Origin: Klebsiella pneumoniae
GTDB lineage: Bacteria; Pseudomonadota; Gammaproteobacteria; Ga0077536
DNA: 33,629 nucleotides
Assembly: GCA_945876945.1 (NCBI GenBank)
Contig: CAMCQE010000031.1
Span: 1 to 33,629, forward strand
Reading direction: 5' to 3'
Positions 1 through 7,479 of this stretch are shown in pieces; within the stretch, counting starts at the first letter, position 1, and each line of letters starts with the position of its first letter. The notes beneath the pieces were generated by a model. That model saw nothing but the letters and a program-made list of their open reading frames with translations, had not been told where the DNA came from and ran no database searches. The position numbers were made by a program, and so were the translations under genes.

Positions 1-798
1 CTCGGCGGCTTCAAAAGGCTCCAGCATGCGCGGCTGCCAACGGCCGAATACTTTCGGGTTATTCGCGTATTCCTCGGTCATGCCGGTGCGAATAAAGGGC
101 AGCATCAGACAGGCGGCGCTGACCAAACCTGAAGCCTTGCCCAGATTCACCCGCAGCACTTCGGGCAAGCGCAGTACCGCCCAGTTGGCGACCACATAGC
201 CCGGCACCGCGACGCCCGGCTCCAGCGCCTGCATCGAGGAGATGTACATCAGCTGCAGGGGCTGTTGGTGGTAAAGCGCCTCGCCGGCCCACAGATGGGT
301 CATGGCGACCGCGCCTTCGATCTTGGTGTTCATCACGAGGCTCGATTCGGCCAGGTTTTCGATGAAGTCCCGTCGCACGCGGGCGCGGCGCTCGGCGCGC
401 GCTTCGCCGTCGATTTCAGGCAGCGCGCGGCCGAAGCGATAGCCCTTCTCGGTGAGGCCCGAGTTGCAGATGACGAGATCCGGCGCCTTGCCGCCGTTCT
501 GCTCAATGATGTAGCTGCGCGAAGCCCAGAGGTCGCGGGTGTTGGTGACGTCGGCCTGCACCGCATAGGCCTTCACGCCGCGCGCGCGAATCGCGTCGAC
601 CAGATCAAAACCGTCGCGGTAGCTGCTGTGAAAATGCACCCCGACCACCGCCGCACCGTTGGCCGCGGCCGCCAGCGCCAGCGCCTGACCGATGCCGCCG
701 TCCTTGCCCGAACCGGTGATCAGCACGCACTTGCCTGAAAAGGCATTGCCCGCCGCGTCAGGAAAATGAAACCGCTCGAAATCTGCCGTGAATGCCAT
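1..798 (-). CDS. Short-chain dehydrogenase/reductase, C-terminus cut by window edge
   Basis: This is the N-terminal 266 residues of a Rossmann-fold SDR that runs off the left edge. The minus-strand ATG at 798 follows GGAGG at good spacing. The nucleotide-binding loop reads VLITGSGKDGGIGQA, a variant of TGxxxGxG, at about residues 25-39. An NAD(P)-family ADV motif (VQADVT) and an NSG motif (ICNSG, the usual NAG position) follow. The active-site serine (YISSMQ) and tyrosine (PGYVVAN) are present, but the residue four after the tyrosine is Asn, not the usual Lys. The substrate cannot be told. The closest resemblance is to 3-oxoacyl-ACP reductase-like or long-chain SDRs. The gene points the same way as the rhodanese gene upstream (168-base gap) and may be co-transcribed with it. 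Confidence 0.82.
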   Translation of the reverse strand, partial: MAFTADFERFHFPDAAGNAFSGKCVLITGSGKDGGIGQALALAAAANGAAVVGVHFHSSYRDGFDLVDAIRARGVKAYAVQADVTNTRDLWASRSYIIEQNGGKAPDLVICNSGLTEKGYRFGRALPEIDGEARAERRARVRRDFIENLAESSLVMNTKIEGAVAMTHLWAGEALYHQQPLQLMYISSMQALEPGVAVPGYVVANWAVLRLPEVLRVNLGKASGLVSAACLMLPFIRTGMTEEYANNPKVFGRWQPRMLEPFEAAE

Positions 799-966
799 GC
801 GATGCCTCCATTGTGTTGGCCCGTGCGCGAGCGCCCCGCGATGAGGCGCACGCGTTTTTGCGGTGCTTCGGTAGCGCGAGAAGTGTTTGCTTGTGCCGTC
901 TGGCCGCGGGGGCCAAACGCTAGGATGAGCGCAGTGCAGAAACTGCGCCAAGCGGTCCGCGTCCGA

Positions 967-1410
967 TTAATGCGCGGCGTGGGCAGTCTTCTCCGCCTTG
1001 CCGGGACGACGCACCTTGAGCAGCAGCGAAACGTAGCTCACGCCGTCCCGGTTGTCGCGCGTGGTCGGCAGCAGGGCGGCACGCCAAGCCTCCATTCCCC
1101 CCGCCACCACCACCGCCGAGAGCCCGGCCGCTTCGAGGAGCGCCGCCGCTTCATCCGGTCGGGTATCCGAGCCGCCGCCCACCAGCACCGACGCATTGTC
1201 GCCCAGCAGGGTTTTAACGATGAGCGCGAAATCCTTGTTTGGAATGAATTCCCCGGTGGTCGGATGGGCAAAAGCCACCGGGATGTTCATGAGCTTGCCG
1301 AGCGGGCGACCCTGTACGAATTCGCTCACGGTGCGGACGTCGATATAGGTGAGCGCGGGGTCGGCCAGTAAACGCTCATGCGCCACGCGGGGTTCGATGC
1401 TGGACGACAT
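967..1410 (-). CDS. Rhodanese-like domain protein without catalytic cysteine
   Basis: A 147-residue protein that is a single rhodanese domain. It has the family's N-terminal YIDVRTVSEF motif (about residues 22-31), the central strand-loop VLVGGGSDTR (about 75-84) and a C-terminal VVVAGGMEAWR motif (about 99-109). In active rhodaneses the central loop is CRxGxR with a nucleophilic cysteine. Here that position is glycine and the whole protein contains no cysteine, so sulfurtransferase activity is unlikely. A binding or regulatory role is possible. The start ATG overlaps the stop of the upstream small gene by one base (TGATG), so the two are translationally coupled. They are divergent from the AOR operon, which suggests but does not prove a link to it. 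Confidence 0.85.
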   Translation of the reverse strand: MSSSIEPRVAHERLLADPALTYIDVRTVSEFVQGRPLGKLMNIPVAFAHPTTGEFIPNKDFALIVKTLLGDNASVLVGGGSDTRPDEAAALLEAAGLSAVVVAGGMEAWRAALLPTTRDNRDGVSYVSLLLKVRRPGKAEKTAHAAH

Positions 1411-1655
1411 CACGGGGTCTCCGGACGAAAGGCCACCACGAAGGGGGGAATGACCCGACAGCGGGCGCGGCTTTCGTCCGGCGCATGCGCGGCCAGTTCC
1501 AGATCCCCTGCCGCGTTCAGCGTCATCTGTTCGGCGTGAAAGTGCAGCAATTTGCCATCGGGCGCGAGCGCAAAAACGCAATCCAGCACCCGGCGCGCGG
1601 GCAGTTGACCCAGTTCAGGATGCTCGAGTGCGAATAAGGGTGAAGTATCAGTCAT
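1410..1655 (-). CDS. Small conserved-looking protein of unknown function (81 aa)
   Basis: I do not recognise this family. The frame gives an 81-residue soluble protein beginning MTDTSPLFAL with two cysteines (VLDCVF and ARCRV) and no signal peptide or membrane segment. Its stop overlaps the start of the Cys-free rhodanese gene by one base, which supports it being a real, coupled gene. The ATG at 1655 was chosen because it begins a compact domain. An AAGGGA element lies about 12 bases upstream, longer spacing than ideal. The frame stays open farther upstream to 1763, but that would run into the aorA start, so the longer version is unlikely. It is divergent from the AOR operon. Confidence 0.6.
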   Translation of the reverse strand: MTDTSPLFALEHPELGQLPARRVLDCVFALAPDGKLLHFHAEQMTLNAAGDLELAAHAPDESRARCRVIPPFVVAFRPETP

Positions 1656-1686
1656 GGGTGTGTGCAATTCCCTTGTGAGCAGATGC

Positions 1687-1716
1687 TTGACAGTAAGAAC
1701 GCCCGCATCGTACACG
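1687..1716 (+). promoter_or_regulatory. Possible sigma-70 promoter for the AOR operon
   Basis: A perfect TTGACA hexamer (1687-1692) is followed after 18 bases by TACACG (1711-1716), a weak -10. It lies in the divergent gap between the small minus-strand gene and the ferredoxin subunit gene at 1748. The -35 match is strong and the -10 match poor, so an activator could be involved. This is inferred from sequence only. Confidence 0.35.
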
Positions 1717-1747
1717 ACTGCTACAGACAGCGGGGAGCGCAGCAAAC

Positions 1748-2398
1748 ATGTCGCGGACACCACAAAAAGAATTAGTCACCGGTGCCGTATGGCACCCCGT
1801 CGGCGCCGAGATTCCGGACGTCGACGAAAAACTCTACGCACTGTCGAATCAGTGCACCGACTGCAACATCTGCGAAGTGGCCTGCTCGCTGGTGCATTCA
1901 CCGGACGGCATGGTCAATCCGCTGCTGGCTCGACTCAAGGTCGACCACTCGCCGCAGGTAGGCCGCAAAGCGGTGCATCCCTTTGGCTTTGCGGCGGACA
2001 TTTGCCATCACTGCGGTAATCCGCCGCCCTGCGCGGAAGTCTGCCCGGCGGACGCCTTCTACTACGATCCCAAAACCAACGTGGCGGTGATTGCCCAGGA
2101 CAAATGCATCCAGTGCATGGAATGCGTGCCGGGCTGCCCGTTCGACGTCATCTTCGTCGCGCCCGACGGCGAGTTGCTGAAGTGCGACCTCTGCGGTGGC
2201 GAACCGGCCTGCGTCGACGCCTGCGCCACCCGGCCCGAAATGAATAACGCCGGCAAGCAATACGTGCGCGCGCCGGTGCTGTTTCACACCGACACCGCCG
2301 GCTACAGAGCGGTGTTGCAAGACAAGCCGGAGCGCAAGGACGAAGTGGGCATGATGCAGGCCATGCTCGAAGCCGGCACCGTCAGCAGCGCGGCCTAA
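1748..2398 (+). CDS. Four-cluster ferredoxin-type subunit of aldehyde oxidoreductase (AorA/BamC-like)
   Basis: A 216-residue iron-sulfur electron-transfer subunit. Sixteen cysteines fall in four cluster motifs: QCTDCNICEVAC (about 35-46), CHHCGNPPPCAEVCP (about 81-95), KCIQCMECVPGCP (about 119-131) and CDLCGGEPACVDAC (about 145-158). This is the DMSO-reductase/HycB type of polyferredoxin. It would carry electrons to or from the pterin-bound tungsten site of the next gene's product. The ATG at 1748 follows GGGGAG at usable spacing. Only 35 bases separate it from the catalytic-subunit gene, so the two form an operon. In the Aromatoleum AOR a comparable subunit forms filaments with the catalytic subunit; that is family knowledge, not visible here. 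Confidence 0.88.
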   Translation: MSRTPQKELVTGAVWHPVGAEIPDVDEKLYALSNQCTDCNICEVACSLVHSPDGMVNPLLARLKVDHSPQVGRKAVHPFGFAADICHHCGNPPPCAEVCPADAFYYDPKTNVAVIAQDKCIQCMECVPGCPFDVIFVAPDGELLKCDLCGGEPACVDACATRPEMNNAGKQYVRAPVLFHTDTAGYRAVLQDKPERKDEVGMMQAMLEAGTVSSAA

Positions 2399-2433
2399 GC
2401 CGCGACACGTCAAATAATACGAGGGGAGAAACC

Positions 2434-4401
2434 ATGGAAAGCCGACTCTTACGGGTGGACCTCACCACCGGCGAATGCAAGGTCGAAACCGTACCGCATG
2501 CGATGTTCGAGCGCTGGATCGGCGGCTCCGGCATCAATAACTGGATCATGTGGGAGCACTTTCTCACCCACGACATCAACTGCGATCCGCGCGGCCCCGA
2601 CAACATCTTTGTCTTCGGCGTGGGCCCGCTGGCGGCCACCGGTTCCGGCAGCGGCATCAAGGGCCGCATCACGTTCAAAAGCCCCTGCTACGGCATCTTT
2701 GGCGACTCCGCCGCCGGCGGCAAATTCCCCTACATGGTGCGCTTCGCGGGCTTCGACTACATCGCCATTACGGGCAAAGCGCCAAAACCCGTGTATCTGC
2801 ATCTCTGCGACGGCGACGTGGAAATTCGCGACGCCAGCCACCTGTGGGGCATGAACAGCGCCGAGGCCCATAACACCCTGGTGCACGATCTGGGCGACTT
2901 CCCCTCTGCCGCCCACACCCTGACGATCGGACAAGCGGGCGAACATCAGGTGGGCATCGCCTCGGTGGTCTCCGACGCCTCCCGTATCCACGCCCGTGGG
3001 GGCGGGGGCTGCGTGCTGGGCTCGAAGAATCTGAAAGCCATCGCCGTTCAAGGCAGTGGTGGTGTGAAGGTGGCCAATCCGCGCGGGCTCCTGAACTGGT
3101 CGAAAGACTTCCGCCAGAAGATCGATCAGAACGAAGCCATTTACGGCTTCAAGCGTCGCGGCACGCTGGGCGCGGTGGAGATGTATCAGCACATCGGCAG
3201 CCATTTCTGGCGCAACAACCAGGGCAATATGTTCCGCGGCGACGACGTGCGCTCGGATAACTGGGTGAAGAAGTACCACAAGTATTCCGAGGTCTGCTCG
3301 GCGGACTGCTACATCGCCTGCGACGGGCGCTACAAGATCGACGGGACCGAGTCAGAGAAGGCCAAGAAATACGTGGGCGAGAGCTTCCGCCGGCCGGAAT
3401 ACCTCACCACCGCCAGCGCCGCCGGCGCGCTCGATCTGCGCGATTGGTCCGAAGTGGCGCACTGGGGCAAGGTCACCAACGACTACGGCATCGACAATCA
3501 GGATCTCTCCACCTCCATCAGTTTCATCATGGAACTCGAGCAGCACGGGCTGCTCTCGGCGCGGCAAAAAGCCGAGCTCTTCGACCGCGACCACCAAAGC
3601 CTCGAATGGGGCTGCATGGAAGACGTGGAAGAACTGATGAAGGACATGGTTTTTCAGCGCAACCGCTTCGGGAAGTTCTTTCACGACGGCCCCTACTACG
3701 GCGCGCTGCGCTACTCGCAGTTCCGCGGCGAGAACTTCATGAAGTACGCCACCTACGGCAAGGGCGGCGCGAGCTTCACCGAGGAAATGCGCCCCTTCCC
3801 GACCTGGATGAACAATATGGCGGTGGCCTCGCGCGGCGCCGACCACTTGAAAGGCATCGGGCTCATCGAGAAATTCCAGCGTCGGGATTTGTCCATGAAG
3901 TACTTTGGCCGACTCGAAGCCGCCGATCTGAGCACGCCGCTCCTCAAGGGCGCGTGCACCGCGGTGGTCGAGAATCAGGTCGCGCTGCTGAACTCCTACG
4001 GCGTGTGCCTGTTCCACTGGATGCTCGATCCGGGCGGCTACACGCCGGAGGACTACTACGGACGCGCGTTCGCCGAAGTCACCGGCATCGACCGCACGCC
4101 GGAAGAACTCATGCGCGACGGTGAACGCATCTGCAATCTGGAAAAAGCCTTCAACTCGCGGCTGGGCTTGCGCCGCGAGCACGACACCATCTGCGAGCGC
4201 TGGATGTTTGAGCCGTGTCCGGAAGGCATGTACCCCGGCAAGGTCGCGGCGGATATGTTCGAAACCGTGCTGGACGAGTACTACGACTGGCGCGGTTGGG
4301 ATCGGCAAAGCGGCCTGCAGACGGGAGCGCGCCTCAGCGCTTTGGGCATGGATGATGTGGCCGAGGTGCTGGCTGCCGATGGCGCGCTGGCCAAAGCTTG
4401 A
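2434..4401 (+). CDS. Tungsten/molybdopterin aldehyde:ferredoxin oxidoreductase catalytic subunit (AOR/BamB family)
   Basis: A 655-residue member of the AOR family, which binds a bis-pyranopterin tungsten cofactor and one 4Fe-4S cluster. It oxidises aldehydes to acids, or in the BamB branch reduces benzoyl-CoA. The N-terminal AFOR domain starts LLRVDLTTGECKVE, with WIGGSGINNW and FVFGVGPLAATGSG following, and GCVLGSKNLKAIAV at about 196-209. Cluster ligands appear as C288, C292 and C296 (CSADCYIAC) and C525 (NSYGVCLFHW). The first spacing is CxxxC where the classical Pyrococcus enzyme has CxxC. The length is nearer BamB than the archaeal AOR (about 605). A GAGGGGAG ribosome site precedes the ATG. 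It is flanked by a polyferredoxin and a MoaD-like gene. The exact substrate cannot be assigned. Confidence 0.9.
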   Translation: MESRLLRVDLTTGECKVETVPHAMFERWIGGSGINNWIMWEHFLTHDINCDPRGPDNIFVFGVGPLAATGSGSGIKGRITFKSPCYGIFGDSAAGGKFPYMVRFAGFDYIAITGKAPKPVYLHLCDGDVEIRDASHLWGMNSAEAHNTLVHDLGDFPSAAHTLTIGQAGEHQVGIASVVSDASRIHARGGGGCVLGSKNLKAIAVQGSGGVKVANPRGLLNWSKDFRQKIDQNEAIYGFKRRGTLGAVEMYQHIGSHFWRNNQGNMFRGDDVRSDNWVKKYHKYSEVCSADCYIACDGRYKIDGTESEKAKKYVGESFRRPEYLTTASAAGALDLRDWSEVAHWGKVTNDYGIDNQDLSTSISFIMELEQHGLLSARQKAELFDRDHQSLEWGCMEDVEELMKDMVFQRNRFGKFFHDGPYYGALRYSQFRGENFMKYATYGKGGASFTEEMRPFPTWMNNMAVASRGADHLKGIGLIEKFQRRDLSMKYFGRLEAADLSTPLLKGACTAVVENQVALLNSYGVCLFHWMLDPGGYTPEDYYGRAFAEVTGIDRTPEELMRDGERICNLEKAFNSRLGLRREHDTICERWMFEPCPEGMYPGKVAADMFETVLDEYYDWRGWDRQSGLQTGARLSALGMDDVAEVLAADGALAKA

Positions 4402-4403
4402 AG

Positions 4404-4685
4404 ATGATCACCATTCACGCCCAGTACCAGAGCCGCTTTCGGGAAATCACCCGCATCGAGAAAGAAAGCTTCGAGATCCCGGAACCCACGATGGCGGCGC
4501 TGGCCGCCGCCATCACCGGTAAATACGGCCCCGCCATGACCGCGCTGTTGATGGACGAGGAATCCAAATCCCTCAACTCGCGCGGCACGCTCTACCTCAA
4601 TTCCAAGGGGCAGCGCATGTATATCGAAGACAGTCTCACCGACGGTGAGACGGTGTTTTTTATGGTGGGGATTGCCGGCGGCTGA
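4404..4685 (+). CDS. MoaD/ThiS-like small sulfur-carrier protein with C-terminal Gly-Gly
   Basis: A 93-residue beta-grasp protein with the C-terminal sequence FFMVGIAGG. The terminal Gly-Gly is the hallmark of MoaD and ThiS, which are adenylated and thiocarboxylated to donate sulfur. Within it LNSRGTLYLNSKG and a LTDGETVFF segment match the MoaD pattern near the C-terminus. It sits two bases after the AOR catalytic gene, so it is in the same operon. In that context it is probably a dedicated sulfur donor or maturation factor for the tungsten-pterin cofactor, as proposed for MoaD-like genes in other aor operons. The ATG at 4404 was chosen; a TTG at 4398 overlapping the previous stop is the alternative. 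No strong ribosome site is visible, which fits translational coupling. Confidence 0.82.
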   Translation: MITIHAQYQSRFREITRIEKESFEIPEPTMAALAAAITGKYGPAMTALLMDEESKSLNSRGTLYLNSKGQRMYIEDSLTDGETVFFMVGIAGG

Positions 4686-4710
4686 AGGCTCGCCGGCTGT
4701 TCGGTTGGAA

Positions 4711-4736
4711 GCCGTCCCTGCCAGCGCGGGGACGGC
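4711..4736. terminator. Hairpin between convergent AOR operon and acyl-CoA ligase gene
   Basis: GCCGTCCC (4711-4718) and GGGACGGC (4729-4736) pair perfectly over 8 bp with a 10-base loop. It lies in the 72-base gap between two converging genes and could end transcription from either side. There is no T-run, so intrinsic termination is uncertain. Confidence 0.4.
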
Positions 4737-4757
4737 GATTAGACCCGGGCTTGGTGC

Positions 4758-6383
4758 CTACTTGCCGGCAAACATTTCCCGCAGTTTCAGCTTGTAGAAC
4801 TTACCGGTGGAGGTGCGCGGCACCGCATCAATGAACTCCACGCGATCCGGCACCTGCCATTTCGCAAAACCGTTCGCCATCAAATGCGCGCCGAGTTCGG
4901 CGGGGGTTGCAGTCTGCCCAGACTTCAGCACCACGCAGGCCAGCGGACGCTCATCCCACTTGGGGTCGGGGATCGCGATGACGGCGGCCTCGGCCACCGC
5001 CGGGTGGGCCATGATGGCGTTTTCGAGATCCACCGAGCTAATCCATTCGCCGCCCGACTTGATGAGGTCTTTGGTGCGATCGGTGATGCGAACGAAGCCC
5101 TGCTCGTCGATGGTGGCGACGTCGCCGGTACGCAACCAACCGTCCGCGGTGAACTTGTCCTCGGTCACCGGTACTTCGAAATAGCTGCCCGTGATGTAAG
5201 GGCCGCGCACCTGGATTTCGCCGACGGTCTTGCCGTCCCACGGGGCGTCAGTGCCCTCGTCCGTACGGATGCGCAGGTCGACCAGCGGAACCGGTACTCC
5301 GGCCATCGCTGCGCGCCGGAATTTCTCGTTGTCGTCGGCGTTGCGCAGCGCGCCCTTGGGGAAGGAGACGGTGGCGACCGGCGAGGTCTCGGTCATGCCC
5401 CAACCCTGCAGCAGCCAGATATCGTGCTTCGCAAACGCGCGGATGAGTGCTTCGGGCACCGCCGAGCCCCCCACCATCGAGCGCATCCCGACGGGCAACT
5501 TCCAGCGGGTCGACTGGGCCGCAACCGCAGCGTCGTAGGTCTGGATCATCGTCATCCAGATGGTCGGAACCCCCAGCGACAGGGTGGGCGGTTGGATGGT
5601 CATCAGGTCAAGCAGGTCGTCCGGGTGCAGGTGTGGCCCGGGAAAGACGATCTTCGCGCCGGTCATCACCACGCCGTAGGGCACGCCCCAGCTGTTGGCA
5701 TGGAACATCGGCGTAACGGGCAGCACCACATCGTGGCTGCGCAGGCCCCAGAGATCGCCGCCGCAACCCACCAGGGTGTGCAGCACCGTGGAGCGATGCG
5801 AGTACACCACGCCCTTGGCGTTGCCGGTGGTGCCCGAGGTGTAGCACATGGAAGACGGATCAGTCTCCGCATGGTCCGGATAGACAAAGGCATCCGGATC
5901 CGCTGCCGCGAGGAGTTGTTCGTAGTCAAGGAATTCGGCCGCCACTGGCGCGCCCGAGAACGGAAAGACGATGACCTGCTCGAAGTCGTACAGGTTGCGG
6001 AACTGCTCGAACAGCGGCAGCAGGATGTCGTCAAGGATGAGCACGCGATCCTTGGCGTCGTTGGCAATCCAGCCGATTTCCGCAGGCGAGAGCCGCAGGT
6101 TGAGCGTATGCATCACGGCGCCGGCGGCGGGAATGCCGAAGTAGCATTCGAGGTGGGCATGGTGGTTCCAGCACAGGGTCGCCACGCGGTCGCCTTTCCG
6201 GATGCCCAGCTTCTGCAAGGCAGAAGCCAGCGCGCGGGTACGTCGGTAGTACTCGCCGTAGGTATGGGTCCGCAGGGATTTGTCCGGCAGACGGGAGATG
6301 ATTTCCTGATCGGCGAAGAGTTTGCCGGCCCGCTCCAGGAACTGATTGAGGGACAGCTGGACGTCCATCATGGTTGAAATCAT
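4758..6383 (-). CDS. Fatty-acid/aryl acyl-CoA synthetase (AMP-forming)
   Basis: A 541-residue ANL-superfamily ligase that activates a carboxylic acid with ATP and CoA through an acyl-adenylate. The ATP-binding loop YTSGTTGNAKG is at 181-191. The A5-type motif GWGMTETSP is at about 330-338, and WLRTGDVATID and the hinge region DRTKDLIKSGGEWIS follow. The catalytic C-terminal lysine is in the TSTGKFYK motif (about K528). Length and motifs match medium- and long-chain fatty-acid ligases (FadK / AlkK type). The ATG at 6383 follows AGAGGAGAG with ideal spacing. The gene converges on the AOR operon and lies 53 bases after the thioesterase-like gene on the same strand, so it is probably transcribed with it. 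It could use acids made by the AOR; that is inference. Confidence 0.88.
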   Translation of the reverse strand: MISTMMDVQLSLNQFLERAGKLFADQEIISRLPDKSLRTHTYGEYYRRTRALASALQKLGIRKGDRVATLCWNHHAHLECYFGIPAAGAVMHTLNLRLSPAEIGWIANDAKDRVLILDDILLPLFEQFRNLYDFEQVIVFPFSGAPVAAEFLDYEQLLAAADPDAFVYPDHAETDPSSMCYTSGTTGNAKGVVYSHRSTVLHTLVGCGGDLWGLRSHDVVLPVTPMFHANSWGVPYGVVMTGAKIVFPGPHLHPDDLLDLMTIQPPTLSLGVPTIWMTMIQTYDAAVAAQSTRWKLPVGMRSMVGGSAVPEALIRAFAKHDIWLLQGWGMTETSPVATVSFPKGALRNADDNEKFRRAAMAGVPVPLVDLRIRTDEGTDAPWDGKTVGEIQVRGPYITGSYFEVPVTEDKFTADGWLRTGDVATIDEQGFVRITDRTKDLIKSGGEWISSVDLENAIMAHPAVAEAAVIAIPDPKWDERPLACVVLKSGQTATPAELGAHLMANGFAKWQVPDRVEFIDAVPRTSTGKFYKLKLREMFAGK

Positions 6384-6436
6384 TACTCACTCTCCTCTGC
6401 CCGCAGGGATTGCGGAAAATATGGAATCAGAAATTG

Positions 6437-6931
6437 TTAGTCGTTCAGTTCGGCCAGCGCCACGCGCTGCTGTCCTACCCACTGCCAGTCCGGCAGCTGC
6501 GAGTGCGCCGCGTGCAAGGCGGCAATCTGCGCTGCGATGTCCGGCGCGAAGGGACAACTCCGCCGGGCGTCGAGATCGAAACTAATCGCCATGCTTTCGC
6601 GGGTCGCGACCCACTCCTCGCCGCGCGCCAGCACCTGCGCGATGTGCAGCCGCTTGGCGTCGAAATCGACAATCCGGCTTTCGATCTGCAAGGTCTCATC
6701 CTGCCACGCGGGACCCAGCACGGTGAGTCTGGCTTCCAGCGCGACAGTGGAACGGCGATGGCGCTCCCGCCAGGCCGCATCCAGCCCGAAGACGTCTTTG
6801 AGATGATCGATAGAGCCGTCGAACGCGGCGGTATAGAACGCCGGGCGTAGACGCCCTGCCTCATCCACCCATGCCCGGCTAATCGCGACCTCAATACAGA
6901 CGCGGCCAACGGCCGCTTGTGCCTCAAGCAT
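6437..6931 (-). CDS. Hotdog-fold thioesterase-like protein (4HBT_2 type)
   Basis: A 164-residue protein resembling the acyl-CoA thioester hydrolases of the 4HBT_2 / YbgC-like group. The N-terminal WVDEAGRLRPAFYTAAFDG segment holds the usual catalytic Asp/Glu region where YbgC-like enzymes have a Asp-x-x-Gly-H motif. The LEARLTVLGPAWQDETLQIES and FDAKRLHIAQ segments match the central strands of the fold. The ATG at 6931 overlaps the stop of the DUF385 gene by 8 bases, indicating a coupled operon with it and the acyl-CoA ligase. The canonical glycine-histidine of the active site is not obvious, so activity is uncertain. It could act on products of the neighbouring ligase. Confidence 0.72.
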   Translation of the reverse strand: MLEAQAAVGRVCIEVAISRAWVDEAGRLRPAFYTAAFDGSIDHLKDVFGLDAAWRERHRRSTVALEARLTVLGPAWQDETLQIESRIVDFDAKRLHIAQVLARGEEWVATRESMAISFDLDARRSCPFAPDIAAQIAALHAAHSQLPDWQWVGQQRVALAELND

Positions 6932-7385
6932 CCGTTCGCTCAAGCACCACCACCGGGATCTGACGCTCGGTCTTGGCCTGATAGTCGGTGAATGGAGGAT
7001 ACATGCTCGCCATCTGCGCCCAGAGGCCCGGACGCTCTTCGGCAGTGGCAAGACGCGCCACAGCGTTCATTTTTTCAGGGCCCACCATCAAACGGACTTT
7101 GGGCTCATCCACCAGATTGAGATACCAGCCCGGGTGCTTGGGCGCACCGCCCTTGGAGGCGATGATGACGTAGCCGGTCGGCGTTTTGCCGTAGAGCAGG
7201 GGCAGGGTCTGGGTTTCGCCGGAGCGCCGGCCTTTGGTGCTGAGAAGCAGGGTCGGCAAGGGGCCCGGCCCGCCCACGGGAGCGGAGTCCCACAGATGAC
7301 CGTCGGCGCCGTTGCTGTCGAGATAGCGACGCATGTGGTCGGCCATCCATTTGGGCATGCTCTCGGGAATTTTGATGTCGCTCAT
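6924..7385 (-). CDS. DUF385 nitroreductase-type, deazaflavin(F420)-dependent oxidoreductase family protein
   Basis: A 153-residue split-beta-barrel protein of the Ddn/DUF385 family. Family features visible are LLLSTKGRRSGETQTLPLLY (about 46-65), YVIIASKGGAPKHPGWYLNL (about 72-91) and PPFTDYQAKTERQIPVVVLER near the C-terminus. Mycobacterial relatives bind the deazaflavin F420 and reduce quinones or nitro compounds. Proteobacterial members are common but their cofactor is often unknown, and no F420 biosynthesis gene is in this window. The start at 7385 has a modest GAGAAAAAG upstream. It is the first gene of a coupled set with the thioesterase-like and acyl-CoA ligase genes. Confidence 0.8.
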   Translation of the reverse strand: MSDIKIPESMPKWMADHMRRYLDSNGADGHLWDSAPVGGPGPLPTLLLSTKGRRSGETQTLPLLYGKTPTGYVIIASKGGAPKHPGWYLNLVDEPKVRLMVGPEKMNAVARLATAEERPGLWAQMASMYPPFTDYQAKTERQIPVVVLERTDA

Positions 7386-7479
7386 GTCTTTTTCTCTGAT
7401 TTTTCTGAGTTGCGGTTGGCGCCGGATGGTCGCATTAGCCGCCGCCCCGCAACCAGTCTCCGGCGAGGGTCAGGCTGCG

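Noticed and set aside
2449-4308. Minus-strand frames inside the AOR catalytic gene
   Set aside because: They are antisense to a strongly conserved protein and have no ribosome sites or motifs of their own.
4884-6377. Long plus-strand open frame (about 497 codons) opposite the acyl-CoA ligase gene
   Set aside because: It is an antisense shadow of a clearly homologous ligase; composition is rich in Arg, Gly and His without domain motifs.
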